The notes: generated from the letters alone by a model not told the origin. 64,000 nucleotides of DNA from an uncultured Bacilli bacterium (GCA_934085565.1 CAKOHG010000001.1:124001-188000); one strand, 5' to 3'; shown: positions 31,020 to 40,427, numbered from the stretch's first letter. A program made the numbers and translations.

Positions 31020-31477
31020 GAACACGTGGTTTTGAAATTGCCAAGGGATGGGAAGAGAAAGATATTCATCTTCCAAAAAGAAGTACAGCTTTTTCAGCAG
31101 GATACGATATCGAGGCTGCTGAAGATATTGTGATCCGTCCTTTTAAAGAAGAAAAAGTTCCGACACTTGTTAAAACGGGAATTAAAGCTTATATGATGGA
31201 TGATGAGGTTCTATATCTTTATAATAGAAGTTCTAATCCTAAAAAGAAAGGTCTTGTTTTAGCTAACTCTGTCGGTGTTATTGATAAAGACTACTATGGC
31301 AATGTCGATAATGATGGCCATATCATGGTTGCTTTTTACAATGTTAAAGAGGAAGAAGTACACATCCAAAAAGGTGAAAAAATTGCCCAATGTATTTTCC
31401 AAAAATATTTAACGGTAGATAATGATGAAGCGACAGGAGAACGTATTGGCGGTTTTGGAAGTACAAGTAAGAACTAA
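31016..31477 (+). CDS. dut: dUTP diphosphatase
   Basis: 153 aa trimeric-type dUTPase. The five motifs are visible: AGYDIEAAE, NRSSNPKKKGLVLAN, VGVIDKDYYGNV, GEKIAQCIF and the C-terminal GGFGST. It hydrolyses dUTP to dUMP, giving thymidylate precursor and keeping uracil out of DNA, which fits its place after nrdDG. The motif II/III region has an inserted NDGH segment after NVDN, slightly longer than usual. Confidence 0.95.
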   Translation: MRTRGFEIAKGWEEKDIHLPKRSTAFSAGYDIEAAEDIVIRPFKEEKVPTLVKTGIKAYMMDDEVLYLYNRSSNPKKKGLVLANSVGVIDKDYYGNVDNDGHIMVAFYNVKEEEVHIQKGEKIAQCIFQKYLTVDNDEATGERIGGFGSTSKN

Positions 31478-31497
31478 AAAAGTTCTTCTTTTTTTAT
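31469..31497 (+). terminator. Terminator of the nrdDG-dut operon
   Basis: AAGAACT / AGTTCTT hairpin overlapping the dut stop, then a T-run. Confidence 0.7.
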
Positions 31498-31513
31498 GGA
31501 ATTTAGCATAAAA

Positions 31514-31555
31514 TTAGCAGAGTGGTATTGACAGTGCTAAAAATAGTGCTATAAT
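31514..31555 (+). promoter_or_regulatory. hrcA promoter with degenerate CIRCE operator
   Basis: A 27-bp CIRCE-like element (31514-31540) has arms TTAGCAGAG and CAGTGCTAA with the proper 9-bp spacer; the right arm matches the consensus at 8 of 9, the left at 6 of 9. TTGACA (31528-31533), 16-bp spacer and TATAAT (31550-31555) form the promoter, with the -35 inside the operator. Confidence 0.7.
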
Positions 31556-31598
31556 GTTAATAGCATTTGAAATGAATGCCCTAAAAGGAAGTGAAAAA

Positions 31599-32612
31599 AT
31601 GAGTGAAAGACAACAACGACTCCTAAAAGAGATTGTCGAGTCTTATATAAAGACAGCTAAACCAGTTGGTAGTAAATCTTTATGTAAAAAACTCAAATGC
31701 TCGTCCGCGACAATTCGTAATGAGATGGCTCATTTAGAAGAAATTGGCTTACTAGAAAAAAATCATATTTCATCAGGAAGAATTCCTTCGGAAGATGGAT
31801 ATAAATATTATGTTGAAAATTTAATGAAACCAAAAGAACTTACGGAAGCTGATGCTCATAAGTTACAAGTGATTTTCAAAAATCAAGAACTTGCTTTATC
31901 AGATACGATTGAAGCTTGCGTTGAAATCATTAGTGAGATGACCAGTTATACGAGTGTCGTTTTAGGAAAAAATAGTGATGAAAATGCTTTACAGCAAGTA
32001 AATATCATTCCTCTTACCAATGGCAAAATCGTCGCGCTTGTTTGTACGGATAAAGGAATTGTCCAAAATAAACAATTTCAACTAGCTAGTACGATTGATA
32101 TTAATGAGGTAGTAAAGACTTGTGAAATTATCAATAAGATGTTAGTAGGAACACCTATTAAAGAAGTGTCGACTAGATTAGAGTATGAAATCAAACCGAT
32201 TATTGCTGAAAAAATAAGACAATATGAAACGATCTTCTCCATTTTCTCTCAGACGTTTCATGATATTGCTTCTAAAAAAGATGAAACCATTCGGGTTCGA
32301 GGCAAAAATTATTTACTTCAAGAACCAGAATATAATGATGTAGGCAAAATCAAAAATATTTTAGATAAATTTGAAGATCGAGCTTTTATTGAAAAGATAG
32401 ACGCGACTGAAGATAAAGCAGGCGTTAATATTTATATTGGTAAAGATAGTGAATTTGATCCAAATGTCACTGTCATCAAAACAACATATAAAAAAGATGG
32501 CGAAGAAGGAACCATTGCCATCATTGGACCTAAAAGAATGGAGTATGACCGAGTTGTTGGTTTACTTTCCTTTATAAATAAAGAACTCAATGAGGAGGAT
32601 ATTAATGGATAA
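31599..32612 (+). CDS. hrcA: Heat-inducible transcription repressor HrcA
   Basis: 337 aa from the ATG at 31599, after AAAGGAAGTG; the frame opens at 31554 but that lies at the promoter's -10. N-terminal winged helix (ERQQRLLKEIVESYIKTAKPVGSK, CSSATIRNEMAHLEEIGLL, SSGRIPSEDGYKYYV) and the C-terminal HrcA domain. It represses heat-shock operons through CIRCE, and here a degenerate CIRCE overlaps its own promoter. First gene of hrcA-grpE-orf-dnaK. Confidence 0.97.
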   Translation: MSERQQRLLKEIVESYIKTAKPVGSKSLCKKLKCSSATIRNEMAHLEEIGLLEKNHISSGRIPSEDGYKYYVENLMKPKELTEADAHKLQVIFKNQELALSDTIEACVEIISEMTSYTSVVLGKNSDENALQQVNIIPLTNGKIVALVCTDKGIVQNKQFQLASTIDINEVVKTCEIINKMLVGTPIKEVSTRLEYEIKPIIAEKIRQYETIFSIFSQTFHDIASKKDETIRVRGKNYLLQEPEYNDVGKIKNILDKFEDRAFIEKIDATEDKAGVNIYIGKDSEFDPNVTVIKTTYKKDGEEGTIAIIGPKRMEYDRVVGLLSFINKELNEEDING

Positions 32613-33153
32613 AGAAGAAAAGAAAATAGAAAAAAAAGAAACAGCAAAGAAAAAGAAACATGAAGAAAATAAAGAATGTAAACATCATGCTGAGATGGAA
32701 AAATTAAGAGAAGAATCTAAATTAAAAGATGAAAAAATATTAAGATTATCGGCAGAAATGCAAAATATGCGTCGCCGTTTTGATGAAGAAAAAAGTCGTC
32801 TTTTAAAATATGATGGTGAAGAAATCATTGAAAAAATGCTTCCTATTTTAGATAATTTTGAACATGCTATTAAAATGGATGATAATGATCTATCTGATGA
32901 AATTAGTAAATTCTTAAGTGGATTCAAAATGATTTATGCTAATATGGTTGAAACTTTAAAAGCATTTGATGTTAAAGAAGTCGAAGCTTTACATAATCCT
33001 TTTGATGAAGGAAGTATGAATGCCGTCTTAGTAGATAACGATGAAGAATTTGAAAATAATATCGTTTTAGATGTTTTACAAAAAGGATATACATATAAGG
33101 ATAAAGTTATTAGACCAGCAATGGTTAAAGTAAATCAAAGAGGTGAAGAATAG
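32605..33153 (+). CDS. grpE: Nucleotide exchange factor GrpE
   Basis: 182 aa from ATG 32605, which follows AGGAGG and overlaps the end of hrcA by 8 bp. A lysine/glutamate-rich coiled N-terminus is followed by the GrpE core (LRLSAEMQNMRRRFDEEK, ILDNFEHAI, VEALHNPFDEGSMNAV, VLQKGYTYKDKVIRPAMVKV). GrpE releases ADP from DnaK. Confidence 0.97.
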   Translation: MDKEEKKIEKKETAKKKKHEENKECKHHAEMEKLREESKLKDEKILRLSAEMQNMRRRFDEEKSRLLKYDGEEIIEKMLPILDNFEHAIKMDDNDLSDEISKFLSGFKMIYANMVETLKAFDVKEVEALHNPFDEGSMNAVLVDNDEEFENNIVLDVLQKGYTYKDKVIRPAMVKVNQRGEE

Positions 33154-33449
33154 TGGAAAAAGATTTTGAATTTTATAGAAATATCTTTGAAAGAGATACT
33201 CTTCTAGTTGAAAAGCTAGTAGATGCTGAAAAAATAGAGTTAGACATGGGCTTATATCAAAGATGGGCTATCATGGGAAACTTTAAAGATAGCTACCTAT
33301 CATTATCTGAACAATTTGGAAATGCAAAAGCCAAATTATTAGAATTATTCAGACAAAAATATGGTGAAGAAACAACTTATGAAGAATTAAAAGGAGCTGT
33401 TCATAAATATAGACAGCAAATGGAACAAAATGTTCAAAGAAATTTATAA
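33153..33449 (+). CDS. Hypothetical 98-aa protein between grpE and dnaK
   Basis: Starts with GTG overlapping the last base of the grpE stop codon, with AAGAGGTGAAGA as ribosome site. Soluble, helical, aromatic-rich (FEFYRNIFERD, LYQRWAIMGNFKDSYLSL). No motif recognised. Insertion between grpE and dnaK is not found in Bacillus; tight coupling suggests a function linked to the chaperone operon or co-regulation with it. Confidence 0.72.
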   Translation: MEKDFEFYRNIFERDTLLVEKLVDAEKIELDMGLYQRWAIMGNFKDSYLSLSEQFGNAKAKLLELFRQKYGEETTYEELKGAVHKYRQQMEQNVQRNL

Positions 33450-33471
33450 AAATAAGAAAGGATAGATAAAT

Positions 33472-35301
33472 ATGAGTAAAATTATAGGTATAGATTTAGG
33501 AACAACAAACAGTTGTGTTTCTGTTATTGAAGGCGGAAGCCCAGTTGTTATTCCAAACGATGAAGGTGGAAGAACTACTCCTTCTGTTGTAGCTTTTAAA
33601 GGGGATGAAGTTTTAGTTGGTGATCGTGCTAAACGTCAAGCAGTAACCAATCCTAAAAACACAATTGCTTCTATTAAAAGATTAATGGGAACAAGTGAAA
33701 AAGTAAGTGCCAACGGTAAAGAATGGACTCCACAAGAAATTTCTGCTAAGATTTTAGGAAAATTAAAAAAAGATGCCGAAAGTTATTTAGGTGAAACTGT
33801 TAAAGAAGCAGTTATTACTGTTCCAGCTTACTTTAATGACGCGCAAAGACAAGCTACTAAAGATGCTGGTAAAATTGCTGGTTTAGATGTTAAGCGTATT
33901 ATTAATGAACCAACAGCAGCTGCTTTAGCATATGGTTTAGATAAACAAGAAAAAACCCAAACTATTTTAGTTTACGATTTAGGTGGTGGAACATTCGATG
34001 TTTCTATTCTTGAAATTGGTGATGGTGTTTTCGAAGTAAAGGCTACTGCTGGTAATAACCATTTAGGCGGTGACGATTTCGATAAACGTGTCATGGATTA
34101 TTTAGTTGATACGATGAAAAAAGAACATGGTGTTGACTTAACAAATGACGCGATGGCAATGCAACGTATTAAAGATGCTGCTGAAAAAGCTAAAAAAGAT
34201 TTATCTGGTATGAGTGTTACCCAAATTAACTTACCATTTATTTCTCAAAATGCGGATGGACCAATTCATATGGATATTGAATTATCAAAAGCTAAATTTG
34301 AAGATTTAAACCGTGATTTATTTGATAGTACTCTAGATCCAGTTCATAAAGCTTTATCTGATGCCAAATTATCAAATAGCGATATTGATGAAGTTATTTT
34401 AGTAGGTGGTTCTACACGTATTCCTTACATTCAAGAATTAGTTAAAAAAAAACTTGGACGTGAACCACATAAAGGAGTTAACCCAGACGAAGTCGTAGCT
34501 ATGGGTGCTGCTATTCAAGGCGGTGTGTTAACAGGTGAAATGGACGATTTAGTTTTACTAGATGTTACTCCATTATCACTTGGTCTTGAAACATTAGGTG
34601 GCGTTATGACTGTCTTAATTCCAAGAAATACAACCATTCCAACAAGTAAGAGTCAAGTATTTAGTACCGCTGCTGATAATCAACCAGCTGTTGACATTCA
34701 CGTTTTACAAGGTGAAAGAAAAATGGCTAGTGACAATAAAACCCTTGGTAATTTCCAATTAGGTAATATTCCACCAGCTCCAAGAGGAGTTCCTCAAATC
34801 GAAGTTAAATTTGATATTGACGCCAATGGTATCGTTCATGTAACAGCTAAAGACTTAGGAACTAATAAAGAACAATCTATTACGATTACTTCTAGCACTA
34901 ACTTAAGTGATGAAGAAATCGATAAAATGATGAAAGATGCAGAAGCTAATAAAGAAGCTGATGAAAAACGTAAACAAGAAGTAGATGCTAAAAATGATGC
35001 TGATGCTTTAATCTTCCAAACAGAAAAAGCTATCAAAGATTTAGGCGATAAAGTTGACGGCAAAGATAAAGAAGAAGCTGAAAATAAAATCAAAGAATTA
35101 AAAGAAGCTATCGAGAAAAATGATGTTGAAGATATTAAAAAGAAAACAGAAAGTTTAAATGAAGTAGCTATGAAACTTGCTACAAAAGCATATGAAGAAG
35201 CTGCTAAAAATAATCAAACAGCTCAAACAGAAACACCTAATAATGCCGAAAATAAAAAAGCAGATGACGGTGTTGAAGAAGCTTCTTACGAAGAAAAATA
35301 A
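33472..35301 (+). CDS. dnaK: Molecular chaperone DnaK (Hsp70)
   Basis: 609 aa, normal length. ATPase domain motifs GIDLGTTNSCVSV, VPAYFNDAQRQATKDAG, YDLGGGTFDVS and LVGGSTRIPYI, then the substrate domain (LLDVTPLSLGLETLGG) and a helical lid ending in EEASYEEK. Works with DnaJ and GrpE in protein folding. No separate CIRCE before it, so it depends on the hrcA promoter. A terminator follows, separating it from pepF and dnaJ. Confidence 0.99.
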   Translation: MSKIIGIDLGTTNSCVSVIEGGSPVVIPNDEGGRTTPSVVAFKGDEVLVGDRAKRQAVTNPKNTIASIKRLMGTSEKVSANGKEWTPQEISAKILGKLKKDAESYLGETVKEAVITVPAYFNDAQRQATKDAGKIAGLDVKRIINEPTAAALAYGLDKQEKTQTILVYDLGGGTFDVSILEIGDGVFEVKATAGNNHLGGDDFDKRVMDYLVDTMKKEHGVDLTNDAMAMQRIKDAAEKAKKDLSGMSVTQINLPFISQNADGPIHMDIELSKAKFEDLNRDLFDSTLDPVHKALSDAKLSNSDIDEVILVGGSTRIPYIQELVKKKLGREPHKGVNPDEVVAMGAAIQGGVLTGEMDDLVLLDVTPLSLGLETLGGVMTVLIPRNTTIPTSKSQVFSTAADNQPAVDIHVLQGERKMASDNKTLGNFQLGNIPPAPRGVPQIEVKFDIDANGIVHVTAKDLGTNKEQSITITSSTNLSDEEIDKMMKDAEANKEADEKRKQEVDAKNDADALIFQTEKAIKDLGDKVDGKDKEEAENKIKELKEAIEKNDVEDIKKKTESLNEVAMKLATKAYEEAAKNNQTAQTETPNNAENKKADDGVEEASYEEK

Positions 35302-35308
35302 TGTTCTT

Positions 35309-35342
35309 AGAAAGTTCTAGGTGTTTCTAGGACTTTCTTTTC
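35309..35342 (+). terminator. Terminator after dnaK
   Basis: AGAAAGTTCTAG / CTAGGACTTTCT, a long stem with one mismatch, then TTTT. Confidence 0.7.
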
Positions 35343-35363
35343 CAATTTTAGAAAGGATTTATT

Positions 35364-37154
35364 ATGGAAGATTTAAGAAAAAGATGCGAATTAGATAAAA
35401 ATGATTGCTGGGATATTTCTAAAATAATAAAAGATGAAAAAGAATATCAAGATTTGATGGCTGAAGTAAAAAAAGAAAATCAAAAAATAGTTTCTATGCG
35501 TGGTCATATTTTAGATTCTAAAGATTCTTTAAAAGAGTATTTAAAAACAAGTGAAAAAGAAGAACGAAGCTATGCTAAATTATTATTGTATACTAGATTT
35601 TTATATGATGAAGATACTAGAAATAATGAAGCCAAGAATAAAATGTTAGAAGTAGAAAACTTAGCGAATGCTTTATCAGAAAGTGAATCTTTTGTAACTT
35701 CAGAATTGATGGAAAAAGATTTAGAAGATGTTTTGAAACTTTTAGATGATGATAAATATGTGTTATATTTTAAACGTCTTTACAAGCAAAAAAATCGCGT
35801 TTTAAGTGAAAAAGAAGAAGAAATTATAAGTGCTGCAACGAGTGCTTTTGGTACTCCTGATGAAGCTTTTACTTCTTTAGATGTATCTGATGCTCGTTTT
35901 GAGCCAATCGAAGTAGACGGTAAGAAAGTTTCTCTTAATCATTACAACTATGGAGAGTTATTAGAGCACCCTTCTCAAAAGGTGCGGGCGGATGCTTTTA
36001 AAACTTATCATAAATATTATGCTGATCACAAAAATACATTTGCTTCTCTTTTAAAAGGAAACTACCAAGAATTAGAATTCATGAGAAAACTAAGAAAGTA
36101 CGATACGGCCTTAGAAATGGCTTTAGATAGTATTGACGTGGATCAAAAAGTTTATGAAAATTTAATAGCAATGGTTCATGAATATAATCATTTAAATATT
36201 TTATTTCAAAAATTAAAAGCAAAAAAACTTGGTTTAAAAGAATATCATTTATATGACACTTATGTTCCTATTGTCAAAGAAAATAATAAAAAATACACCA
36301 AAGAAGAAGCTATCGCTCTTGTTAATGAAGCCTTAAAACCATTAGGGCAAGATTATCTCAAACATTTTAATAGCATGTTTTTAAATCATGACGTTGATTT
36401 TTATCCTAACGAAGGAAAACACAATGGCGCTTACCAATGGGGTGGTTATGACACTGATTCTTATGTTTTATTAAACTTTAATGGAACTTTTTCTTCAGTA
36501 AGTACTCTTGCTCATGAACTTGGTCACGCTGTGCATTCTATGTATTCTAAAGAAAATAATAGCTATCCTTATTATAGCTATGAAATCTTTTTAGCAGAGA
36601 TTGCTTCTACCGTGAATGAAACTTTACTTTCCTTTTATATGTTAGATCATGCGAAAGAAAAAGAAGAAAAAATATATTATTTATGTGAATTTTTAAATAA
36701 AGTGAAAGCAACTATTTTTAGACAAACGATGTTTGCTGAATTTGAAAGTATAATGAGTAAAAAATGTCAAAATAAAGAATCTTTAACAGAAGAAAGCTTT
36801 AGTGATGTTTATTATGATTTAAATAAAGAATATTTTAAAGATTCTGCTATTGTCGATCCGGAGATTCGTTATGAATGGATGCGTATTAGTCATTTCTATC
36901 GTCCTTTTTACGTTTATCAATATGCAACAGGTCTTATTAGTGCCATTAGTATTGTTAGTGACATTTATGAATATAAAGATGAATTTGTTGCAAAATATTT
37001 AAATTTCTTAAAAAGTGGTTCTTCTAAAAATGTCTTGGATATTTTAAAAGAAGTCGATGTGGATTTAACCACCACAAAACCATATGAAAAAGCCTTTCAT
37101 TTTGTAGAAGAGAAAGTTAAAGAACTAAAAGAATTATTAGAAAGTGGTGAATAA
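35364..37154 (+). CDS. pepF: Oligoendopeptidase F (M3 family)
   Basis: 596 aa. Zinc motif HELGH (STLAHELGHAVHSMYS, about residue 387) and glutamate ligand in FLAEIASTVNETLL; N-terminal PepF domain and QYATGLISAISI near the C-terminus. Cytoplasmic peptidase for short peptides. It lies between dnaK and dnaJ (dnaJ starts 3 bp after its stop), an uncommon position, and is a second copy beside the one at 6281. Ribosome site GAAAGGA. Confidence 0.93.
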   Translation: MEDLRKRCELDKNDCWDISKIIKDEKEYQDLMAEVKKENQKIVSMRGHILDSKDSLKEYLKTSEKEERSYAKLLLYTRFLYDEDTRNNEAKNKMLEVENLANALSESESFVTSELMEKDLEDVLKLLDDDKYVLYFKRLYKQKNRVLSEKEEEIISAATSAFGTPDEAFTSLDVSDARFEPIEVDGKKVSLNHYNYGELLEHPSQKVRADAFKTYHKYYADHKNTFASLLKGNYQELEFMRKLRKYDTALEMALDSIDVDQKVYENLIAMVHEYNHLNILFQKLKAKKLGLKEYHLYDTYVPIVKENNKKYTKEEAIALVNEALKPLGQDYLKHFNSMFLNHDVDFYPNEGKHNGAYQWGGYDTDSYVLLNFNGTFSSVSTLAHELGHAVHSMYSKENNSYPYYSYEIFLAEIASTVNETLLSFYMLDHAKEKEEKIYYLCEFLNKVKATIFRQTMFAEFESIMSKKCQNKESLTEESFSDVYYDLNKEYFKDSAIVDPEIRYEWMRISHFYRPFYVYQYATGLISAISIVSDIYEYKDEFVAKYLNFLKSGSSKNVLDILKEVDVDLTTTKPYEKAFHFVEEKVKELKELLESGE

Positions 37155-37156
37155 AA

Positions 37157-38287
37157 ATGAATAAAAAAGATTACTATGAAGTATTAGGTGTATCTAAATC
37201 AGCAACCGAAGCTGAAATAAAATCAGCTTTTAGAAAACTTGCTAAAAAATATCACCCTGATAATAAGCAAACTGGTGACGAGGAAAAGTTTAAAGAAATT
37301 GGCGAAGCTTATGCGGTCTTATCCGATGAAAATAAAAGACGTCAATATGATCAATTTGGTCATGCAGCTTTTGATGGTGCTGCAGGCGGAGCTGGCTTTG
37401 ACGCGAGTGACGTAGATTTAAACGATATTTTAAGACAAGTCTTCGGCGGTGGCTTTGGTGGCGGAGGATTCTCTGATTTCTCTGACTTTTTCGGGGGAGG
37501 AAGTACTAGTAGAACTAGCCAAAGAGCTCGTAAAGGTAGAGATACTTTAGTTCGGGTTGATTTAACTTTTGAAGAAGCTTGCTTTGGTGTTCAAAAAGAT
37601 ATCGAACTTACTTTAAATGATACTTGTTCAGAATGTCATGGCAAAGGTGGATTTGATGAAGAAGTTTGTAGTTATTGTCATGGTAATGGTTATGTTGTGA
37701 CCGAACAAAGAAGTCTATTTGGCATGATGCAAAGTAGAAGTGCCTGTCCAAAATGTGAAGGTACTGGTAAAACATTCAAAACGGTATGTAATAGTTGCAA
37801 AGGTACAGGACAAGTTAAAAAGAAAAAAGAAATTGAAATCAAAATTCCGGAAGGTGTTGAGACAGGTCATCAACTACGGATTAGTGGTAAAGGAGAAGCT
37901 GGTGTAAACGGTGGACCAAATGGTGATATTTACTTAGAAATTCATGTTGCCGAAAGTTCATTCTATGAAAGAGATGCGGAAAACTTAACCATCGAACTGC
38001 CTATTACTATTACCGAAGCTATTTTAGGATGTAAAAAAGAAGTTCCAACCATTTATGGTAATGTCATCATGGAAATTAAACCAGGTTGTCAAAGTGGAAC
38101 GAAATATAAGCTAAAAGGCAAAGGCTTAAAAGTTCCAGGCTCTCTACGTAAGGGAGATGAATTTGTTATTGTTAAAGTTATCACTCCAACAAAAATAACA
38201 AGAGAACAAAAGAAATTATTAGACGCCTTAGATGAAACAGGTCTTGATAGTGATAGTATTTTTAAAGAATTTAAAAAACATTTATAA
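37157..38287 (+). CDS. dnaJ: Chaperone protein DnaJ
   Basis: 376 aa type I DnaJ. J domain with KYHPDN (HPD triad), glycine/phenylalanine-rich region (about 75-115), four CxxCxGxG zinc repeats (CSECHGKG, CSYCHGNG, CPKCEGTG, CNSCKGTG) and the C-terminal substrate domains. It stimulates DnaK ATPase and delivers substrates. It starts 3 bp after pepF, so both are probably translated from one transcript. Confidence 0.98.
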   Translation: MNKKDYYEVLGVSKSATEAEIKSAFRKLAKKYHPDNKQTGDEEKFKEIGEAYAVLSDENKRRQYDQFGHAAFDGAAGGAGFDASDVDLNDILRQVFGGGFGGGGFSDFSDFFGGGSTSRTSQRARKGRDTLVRVDLTFEEACFGVQKDIELTLNDTCSECHGKGGFDEEVCSYCHGNGYVVTEQRSLFGMMQSRSACPKCEGTGKTFKTVCNSCKGTGQVKKKKEIEIKIPEGVETGHQLRISGKGEAGVNGGPNGDIYLEIHVAESSFYERDAENLTIELPITITEAILGCKKEVPTIYGNVIMEIKPGCQSGTKYKLKGKGLKVPGSLRKGDEFVIVKVITPTKITREQKKLLDALDETGLDSDSIFKEFKKHL

Positions 38288-38293
38288 TTTTTT

Positions 38294-38320
38294 AGGGTAA
38301 AGCTAATTTACTCTTTTTTT
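38294..38320 (+). terminator. Terminator after dnaJ
   Basis: AGGGTAAA / TTTACTCT (one G-U) hairpin followed by T-run. Confidence 0.7.
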
Positions 38321-38355
38321 AATTTTTGTTACAATGATAGATAGTTGGTGGTAGT

Positions 38356-39507
38356 GTGAAAAAAATTTTATCTTTAGCGCAAAATATAAATATTAAAATG
38401 GAAAATGATATTAAAGAAATCATGAATCCGAGCAAAGTTTTTTTACCGATAGATGAAACCGCGACTTTAAAAATAAAAAGTAAAACTGTTTTAAAAGGAG
38501 AACTATTATATACTTACTTGCAAAAAGATTTCTATAGTCCTGTCAGTGGTTATATCAAAAATATTGTTAAAAGAAAAGATTATACTTTAAAAGAAGTATC
38601 TTTTATGCAAATTCAAAATGATTACCAAGAACTTTCCAATTATAAAGGAGTAGATGGCACAACAACGATTATTTCTCCTAATTTAAAAGGTCAAATATTA
38701 AATTATAAAGAATATGATTTTAGAAAGCTTCAAAATAAAAAAATGCTTTATATTAATGGTTTGGAAGATGAACCGCTTATTTTTAATAAACAAAAACTTC
38801 ATGAAAACTATGCAAATGAAATCTTACTTATGATTGATTTATTATGTGATGCCTTAAATATTGAATCATCTTGTCTTCTTTTAAAAGAAACTGATTATAA
38901 AAGTATTTTGAGTTTTGAAAAAAATATTTCTACTTACCCTAATGTTTCACTTTTTTATGTCAAAGACGAATATCCTATCGAGGATGAAAAAAACGTCAAA
39001 AAATATTTAAATTGGACAGATAACTGTGTCATGCTTTCTACTGATAAAATTTACGATGTCTATTATGAAATTGTAAAAGGAAGACAAAAAGATTTTACTT
39101 TCGTAACTATTTTAGGAGATGCCCTTTCTAAATCATTTGTATGCCGGGCGAAAGTAGGTACTTATTTAAAAGAAATTATCGATAATACTAAAATTTTACA
39201 AGACAAAGATTGTGATATCTTAGTAAATGGACTCATGAAAGGAACCGAGGCAAAGCTAGAAAATATTTATTTGACTTTAGATGTTAAAGCTGTCTTTTTT
39301 ATGAAAAAGAAAAAAGAAAAAATGAGAGAATGTATTAACTGTGGTAAATGTAATGAAGTATGTCCTTTAAAATGCCGTGTGTATGAATGTGTCAAAACAA
39401 AAGGACGTAAAAAGCCTTTAAATTGCGATAATTGTGGCTTATGTACTTTTATTTGTCCAAGTCATATTGATATTTCTAAATATCTTTCAAAGGAGGAACA
39501 AGCATGA
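38356..39507 (+). CDS. RnfC-like iron-sulfur protein
   Basis: 383 aa, GTG start at 38356. The N-terminal part contains the RnfC-type pattern LPIDETATLKIKSKTVLKGELL ... SPVSGYIKNI (biotinyl-like fold), a middle flavin/SLBB-like region, and two 4Fe-4S clusters at the C-terminus: CINCGKCNEVCPLKC and CDNCGLCTFICPSHI. RnfC carries electrons in the Rnf ferredoxin:NAD oxidoreductase. Shorter than typical RnfC (about 440 aa). It overlaps the next, RnfD-like gene by 4 bp, but RnfA, B, E and G are not encoded nearby. Confidence 0.78.
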   Translation: MKKILSLAQNINIKMENDIKEIMNPSKVFLPIDETATLKIKSKTVLKGELLYTYLQKDFYSPVSGYIKNIVKRKDYTLKEVSFMQIQNDYQELSNYKGVDGTTTIISPNLKGQILNYKEYDFRKLQNKKMLYINGLEDEPLIFNKQKLHENYANEILLMIDLLCDALNIESSCLLLKETDYKSILSFEKNISTYPNVSLFYVKDEYPIEDEKNVKKYLNWTDNCVMLSTDKIYDVYYEIVKGRQKDFTFVTILGDALSKSFVCRAKVGTYLKEIIDNTKILQDKDCDILVNGLMKGTEAKLENIYLTLDVKAVFFMKKKKEKMRECINCGKCNEVCPLKCRVYECVKTKGRKKPLNCDNCGLCTFICPSHIDISKYLSKEEQA

Positions 39508-40370
39508 AAACATATCTTCATTATAAAGACAAAACTCTTTTTTATGAAAGAGGAGTATTTGTCTTTCTTATTTTGTTTACTCTTTTTGGATGGTACAAAA
39601 ATGGTTTAACTTATGTCTTTATGGATAAAATGACATTTTTCTCTTCCTTAAAAGGCTTTATTTTGCCTTTAATTTCCTTAGGAGAAGGTGTCCTTATTTC
39701 ATTTTTGGCGAAAAAAGAAAACAAACTTTCTTTAATCAATAGTAGTCTTTTGCTTACGCTTTTATTTCCTCCAGCATTTTCTTTAAAATGGGGTCTTTTG
39801 TTTCTAAGTATCTTTAATTTTTGGCAATTTATTTGCAAGATGAAAAACATCAAATTAGAAAATGTTTTGTTATTTAAGACACTATTAATTATCTTTTGCT
39901 TAATAGAAAACTTAGGACTTCAAAATGAGATGGAAAAGCTATATTCGTATTCCTATCAAACGTTAGATATTTTATTAGGAATTTCAGTGGGTTCTTTTGG
40001 AATTACATCTATTATTCTAAGCTTATTCCTTTATTTATTTTTAAGTACAGATTTTTATTATAAAAAAGATATTCCCATTGCTATCATTATCAGTTATCTG
40101 ATAAGTTGCCTTTTATATTCTATTGTAATGACACCTGTTTGGCAAAGTGATTTTCTTTTAAATAGTTCTTTAATTTTTGCGGCTATTTATTTTTCAAGGA
40201 ACAATTTTATAACCCCTGTGACATGTAAAGGCAAAATGATTTACGGAATTTTAATTGGTATCACTTCCTTTATTTTAAACCTTTTCGGGTTTAGCGAAGG
40301 AGTTTTCATTGTTTTTAGCATAGTTATGCTAGGTTATCTTTTTTATCAAAAAATAAAATATAAAGTGTAA
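39504..40370 (+). CDS. RnfD/NqrB-like membrane protein
   Basis: 288 aa with about nine membrane segments. Family sequence: SVGSFGITSIILSLFLYLF corresponds to the (G)GCIGETSALA stretch of RnfD, and SRNNFITPVTCKGKMIYGILIG to TDPVTSPMTKKGQIIYGI. The covalent FMN threonine motif (SGAT) is not evident; the matching place reads LDILLGIS, so the cofactor site may be lost. Paired with the RnfC-like gene. A minimal RnfCD-type module or a decayed Rnf remnant are both possible. Confidence 0.72.
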   Translation: MKTYLHYKDKTLFYERGVFVFLILFTLFGWYKNGLTYVFMDKMTFFSSLKGFILPLISLGEGVLISFLAKKENKLSLINSSLLLTLLFPPAFSLKWGLLFLSIFNFWQFICKMKNIKLENVLLFKTLLIIFCLIENLGLQNEMEKLYSYSYQTLDILLGISVGSFGITSIILSLFLYLFLSTDFYYKKDIPIAIIISYLISCLLYSIVMTPVWQSDFLLNSSLIFAAIYFSRNNFITPVTCKGKMIYGILIGITSFILNLFGFSEGVFIVFSIVMLGYLFYQKIKYKV

Positions 40371-40383
40371 AATTTGTGTAAAG

Positions 40384-40418
40384 AAATGCAAAAAATACAA
40401 AAATTTGCATTTTTTTTG
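40384..40418 (+). terminator. Terminator after the RnfD-like gene
   Basis: AAATGCAAA / TTTGCATTT hairpin followed by T-run. Confidence 0.8.
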
Positions 40419-40427
40419 TCAGAAAAA

